This document shows, one piece after another, positions 61,115 through 64,000 of a stretch of DNA of 64,000 bases. The notes beneath the pieces were generated by a model. That model made no database searches, was not told the DNA's origin, and saw nothing but the letters and a program-made list of their open reading frames with translations. The stretch lies in contig NZ_CP078067.1 in the NCBI RefSeq assembly GCF_019195395.1, positions 2,433,783 through 2,497,782 of the forward strand. Direction: 5' to 3'. Positions within the stretch are counted from its first letter, which is position 1. Every line of letters starts with the position of its first letter. Source of the DNA: Kaistella faecalis. Its GTDB lineage: Bacteria > Bacteroidota > Bacteroidia > Flavobacteriales > Weeksellaceae. Made by a program: the position numbers and the translations under genes.

Positions 61115-62278
61115 ATGTTCACAAAAACAACACTTTCAGACTGGGAAAACACTGTTCGGAAACAACTTAAAACCGAAGATATCTATGAGGTTCTTTCGAA
61201 AGAAAATCTCGAAGGAATTACGGTAAAACCATATTACGCTTCGGTTGAAAGACCACTTGCCAACTTACCGAAAGTGGAAGAATCAACCCAGTTGGTCGCT
61301 AGATACCGCGAAGATCTGGAAGAAAATGTGTTCGCCTTTCTTCTCGATAAAAACGTGGAAAATCTCGACGAAAAAGTTCTTTTTATCAACAATAAAGATC
61401 TTGCAGAACATATCTCCGCCGAGGAAAATAACCGCTATCTTTCGCTCATCGATATATTTTCTGAAGAGAATTCTGAATTGAATGAACAGCTCGGTAAAGA
61501 GTTACTCGCTAAAGATTTCGAAAGAAACATCTGCGTTGATGTGGCGCTTCACCAAAATTCCGGAGCTTCAATGGTTCAGCAGCTCGCTTTTGCACTGGCA
61601 AAAACCAAAGATCTTACCGAAACTTTCGGTGAAGAAATCTTGAGTAAGCTCGTTTTTCGTTTTGCTGTCGGGGCTAACTATTTCTTTGAAATGGCAAAAA
61701 TCAGGGCATTCAAACTCGTTTTTAATCAGCTGTCAAAGGAATTCGGGAAAGATGAAATTCCGTATATATTCGTGGAAAATTCCTTTCGGAATAAATCCAA
61801 AAATGATCCTGAGAATAACCTGATCCGTTCAACACTTGAGCTTTCGGCGGCAATGATTGGCGGCGCAGATGCCGTGTTCAGCAATGATTTCAGGATTGAA
61901 AACGCGACTTCGCTTTCCGAAGAAATTTCTTTTAAACAGCAGATTGTTCTCGCTTACGAAAGCATTATTAATGTTTTTGATGACGGTGGAAACGGCAGTT
62001 ATTATATTGAAAATATTACCCAACAGTTTGCAGAAAATTCCTGGAAATTATTTTTAGAAATCGAGAATAGAGGCGGGTACTGCGCAAATCTGAAATCCGG
62101 TGAGTTGCAACAATTAATCTATAATCAGGCTGTTGCGGAACAGAATTGGGTTGAGGAAGGCAAAATAAAACTCATTGGTGTAAATCTTTATCCGAAACAT
62201 GAAAAAACCAGATCTCTGGAAGATCTTTACGATTCATCAGTGATTAAACCGGTTCGGTGGGCTGAAATGTTCGAATAA
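61115..62278 (+). CDS. mutA: methylmalonyl-CoA mutase small (beta) subunit
   Basis: A 387-residue protein resembling the small subunit of methylmalonyl-CoA mutase: it has the TIM-barrel text NICVDVALHQNSGASMVQQL, then RFAVGANYFFEMAKIRAFKLV and STLELSAAMIGGADAVFSND, followed by SYYIENITQQFAENSW. No B12-binding DxHxxG domain is present, as expected for this subunit, which does not bind the cofactor. It is shorter than the usual 450 or more. The catalytic large subunit is not adjacent. It sits in the udk operon. Confidence 0.88.
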   Translation: MFTKTTLSDWENTVRKQLKTEDIYEVLSKENLEGITVKPYYASVERPLANLPKVEESTQLVARYREDLEENVFAFLLDKNVENLDEKVLFINNKDLAEHISAEENNRYLSLIDIFSEENSELNEQLGKELLAKDFERNICVDVALHQNSGASMVQQLAFALAKTKDLTETFGEEILSKLVFRFAVGANYFFEMAKIRAFKLVFNQLSKEFGKDEIPYIFVENSFRNKSKNDPENNLIRSTLELSAAMIGGADAVFSNDFRIENATSLSEEISFKQQIVLAYESIINVFDDGGNGSYYIENITQQFAENSWKLFLEIENRGGYCANLKSGELQQLIYNQAVAEQNWVEEGKIKLIGVNLYPKHEKTRSLEDLYDSSVIKPVRWAEMFE

Positions 62279-62283
62279 GTGAA

Positions 62284-63450
62284 ATGAAATCAGAAGTAAA
62301 CCAACTTCTTCTTACTGAAGAAATTCAAAAATATATCAATGCAAATCTCACCGCTGATTTGCATTCTTTGTTACTGAAAAAATCACCATTCCCGGAAGTA
62401 TCGATGCAGGAAATTGTGCAGCAGATCAAAGGAAAAAAGGTTGCCCAGAAAAAGTTTCCCTTTCTGCTTCGGGAAGGAATTGTTTTTCCGCCAAATCTTA
62501 ATCTGGAACAGGCTTCGTCTCAGGCTACCGCAGAATTTAAAGCAAAAAATCTTAAAGCAAAAAGTTTTCTTGATCTCACTTCAGGATTTGGCATTGATGC
62601 TTACTTTCTTTCTGAAAATTTTGATGATGTTACCCTTGTAGAACAAAATACTGAGCTTCTGGAAACGGTAAAACACAATTGGAAAATTCTTGACAGAAGC
62701 GCGAATTTCATCAATAAAAATTTAGAGGATTTTCTAAAGGAAAACACCGGAAAATTTGATTTGGTTTACCTTGATCCAGCGCGGCGGGATGCGCAGAAAA
62801 ACAAAAAATTTCTGCTCGAAGATTTGTCACCTAATTTGTTGGAAATTCAGGAGAAACTCTGCAGAATTTCAGATCAGATTCTTATCAAACTTTCGCCGCT
62901 TATTGATATTTCTTACCTGATTTCTGTGCTGAAAAATGTCTCGGAAATTCAAATCATCGCGGTGAAAAATGAGGTAAAGGAACTGATTGTATTGATTTCT
63001 CGGGAAAATCAGAATAGTACGGTACAAATCGGCTGCATTAATCTTGAAAGCACAGATCCGGACTTTTCGTTTTCATATCACGATGAAAGAACTGCAGTTG
63101 CCCAGTTTGCTGAACCGCTGAACTTTCTTTATTTGCCGAATAACTCCGTTTTAAAGTCCGGGGCATTCAATGTCGTTGCAAACCGTTTTCAACTTTTCAA
63201 GCTTCATCCAAATACCCATTTTTATACTTCCGAAGAATTGTCAAAGGATTTTCCCGGAAGAATAATGAAAGTTGAAGTTTTGGAACCTAAAATGATTAAA
63301 AAGGGCGAAAAATATAATATCATTTCAAAAAACTACCCGCTGTCACCCGATGAAATTAAGAAGAAATATAAAATTTCTGATGGCGGAAATAATTATCTGA
63401 TATTCACACAAAGCCACAAAGGAAAAATTATTTTAAGATCTGTTGAATAA
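62284..63450 (+). CDS. class I SAM methyltransferase with THUMP-like domain
   Basis: A 388-residue protein. The N-terminal helical part (1-90) is followed by a Rossmann methyltransferase fold: FLDLTSGFGIDAYFLSENF (SAM loop), VTLVEQN, and FDLVYLDPARRD (motif IV, DPAR). The C-terminus (about 300-388, with KKGEKYNIISKNYPLSP) is the THUMP-like domain, linked to RNA binding. It is probably an RNA methyltransferase; the site is unknown. It starts 5 bp after mutA. Confidence 0.85.
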   Translation: MKSEVNQLLLTEEIQKYINANLTADLHSLLLKKSPFPEVSMQEIVQQIKGKKVAQKKFPFLLREGIVFPPNLNLEQASSQATAEFKAKNLKAKSFLDLTSGFGIDAYFLSENFDDVTLVEQNTELLETVKHNWKILDRSANFINKNLEDFLKENTGKFDLVYLDPARRDAQKNKKFLLEDLSPNLLEIQEKLCRISDQILIKLSPLIDISYLISVLKNVSEIQIIAVKNEVKELIVLISRENQNSTVQIGCINLESTDPDFSFSYHDERTAVAQFAEPLNFLYLPNNSVLKSGAFNVVANRFQLFKLHPNTHFYTSEELSKDFPGRIMKVEVLEPKMIKKGEKYNIISKNYPLSPDEIKKKYKISDGGNNYLIFTQSHKGKIILRSVE

Positions 63451-63485
63451 TCTTTTAAATATTTGGGGCAAAACGTAATATTTCT

Positions 63486-63493
63486 TACTTTTG
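63486..63493 (+). promoter_or_regulatory. -7 element TACTTTTG
   Basis: A TAnnTTTG match 97 bp upstream of the small lipoprotein ATG. A 14-codon ORF (63509-63553) lies in the leader between them. Confidence 0.45.
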
Positions 63494-63590
63494 GGCCATA
63501 AAAAAATTATGAAATCGCCACGAATTGTAAATGCTGGTCATGGCAGGAATTGAGTGATTGCATAAAAACTTAAAAAAATAGATATTACTT

Positions 63591-63845
63591 ATGAAAAAAG
63601 TTATTTTAGTTTTTGCTTTGGCAAGTTTTGTGGTGAGCTGCAAAAAAATTCAGGCGGGTTCTAACAAAGGCGTTTTGAAGATGGAAGAAGGTGCCGACAG
63701 ATATACTGAAGATGTTCAGGGAAGCCATGTTGAAACTCCTGCCGCAACAGTAGAAGCAACAGCAACTCCACAGGACTCAGTAAGAACTGCTGAAGTTACA
63801 GAAGTTAAAATTACTGCAGACAGTACTAAAACAGCCGTTAAATAG
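63591..63845 (+). CDS. small lipoprotein, 84 aa
   Basis: A lipoprotein signal with lipobox VVSC (Cys17) is followed by a low-complexity mature part rich in Val, Ala, Thr and Glu. No domain is recognisable. Such small Thr/Ala-rich lipoproteins are common in Chryseobacterium. It has its own promoter element and a strong terminator. Confidence 0.75.
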   Translation: MKKVILVFALASFVVSCKKIQAGSNKGVLKMEEGADRYTEDVQGSHVETPAATVEATATPQDSVRTAEVTEVKITADSTKTAVK

Positions 63846-63871
63846 TAGGCTGTATTATATAAAAGAAGAAG

Positions 63872-63900
63872 ATGTCTTGCTTATGCAGGACATTTTTTTT
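63872..63900 (+). terminator. terminator of the small lipoprotein gene
   Basis: ATGTCTTGC (63872-63880) pairs with GCAGGACAT (63885-63893), one G-T pair, around TTAT and followed by a T-run. Confidence 0.9.
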
Positions 63901-63943
63901 ATTTTTACATGATTCGATTTTTAATAATTTAAGCAAAAATAAA

Positions 63944-64000
63944 ATGCAAGAAACCCTAAATTACATCAACGAAAATAAACAGCGGTATGTTGATGAACTC
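63944..64000 (+). CDS. probable M20 family peptidase/dipeptidase, 3' truncated
   Basis: Only 19 codons from ATG 63944 are in the window (MQETLNYINENKQRYVDEL). This matches the usual start of flavobacterial M20-type dipeptidases (MQETLxYIxENKxRxLxEL), but the catalytic part lies beyond the edge, so the call rests on the N-terminus alone. Confidence 0.45.
   Translation, partial: MQETLNYINENKQRYVDEL

Overview
The window looks like a chromosomal segment from a flavobacterium of the Chryseobacterium/Kaistella group (Bacteroidota). The evidence is a type IX secretion sorting domain, a TonB-dependent receptor, a DnaE with a fused proofreading exonuclease, a PER-like subclass A2 beta-lactamase, near absence of Shine-Dalgarno sites, and repeated use of the Bacteroidota -7 promoter element TAnnTTTG.

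Layout. 1-5250 is an accessory region: a 5'-truncated SRAP/YedK gene, two overlapping small unknown genes, about 1.1 kb of GC-rich non-coding DNA holding three copies of a two-hairpin structured repeat, a DUF6943-like gene, a minus-strand cassette (unknown 267-aa protein, DUF5675 protein, membrane coiled-coil protein, holin-like protein) and a thermonuclease. 5558-15506 holds a T9SS-secreted protein, dnaE, a receiver-LuxR regulator lacking its phosphoacceptor, an aminotransferase, an M28 peptidase lipoprotein and tRNA-Arg(CCT). 15748-25277 holds a head-to-head pair of consensus DnaA boxes, uvrA, a TonB receptor, a DUF2490 protein, dnaN and pheT. 25407-31840 carries small proteins, a GT-C-like membrane protein, a minus-strand run (Gfo/Idh oxidoreductase, beta-lactamase, M23 peptidase, 3-hydroxyacyl-CoA dehydrogenase) and pcm. 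31991-43337 carries a ResB-CcsA fusion, rnz, a TIGR02757 protein, a heptad-repeat membrane protein, rsmA, ftsX, a DUF3098 protein, uppP, a lipoprotein, truB, an outer-membrane protein and rluF. 43334-47611 has an HD phosphohydrolase, a CPA2 antiporter and an M23 peptidase-bactofilin pair. 47831-49486 is a small insertion with an HTH gene and an AT-rich AbiH-type defence gene. 49615-55594 is a fatty-acid beta-oxidation operon headed by a MarR regulator whose promoter carries a 28-bp palindrome. 55757-64000 holds a FecCD-type ABC importer, a TlpA-like lipoprotein, a PaaE-like reductase, a SanA/YdcF protein, the udk-DivIC-mutA-methyltransferase operon, a small lipoprotein and the start of an M20-like peptidase.

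How the genes work together. Most of the window is housekeeping: replication (dnaE, dnaN), repair (uvrA), translation (pheT, truB, rluF, rsmA, tRNA), envelope growth (ftsX, uppP, M23-bactofilin, DivIC) and cytochrome c maturation. The MarR-beta-oxidation operon is the clearest regulatory unit. The strongest undescribed signal is the array of structured repeats at 1190-1745, whose stem sequences change together between copies while their loops and borders stay fixed. Others are the nested hairpins at 1820-2030, the palindromic element after uppP and the inverted DnaA boxes. No transposase, integrase or CRISPR array is visible.
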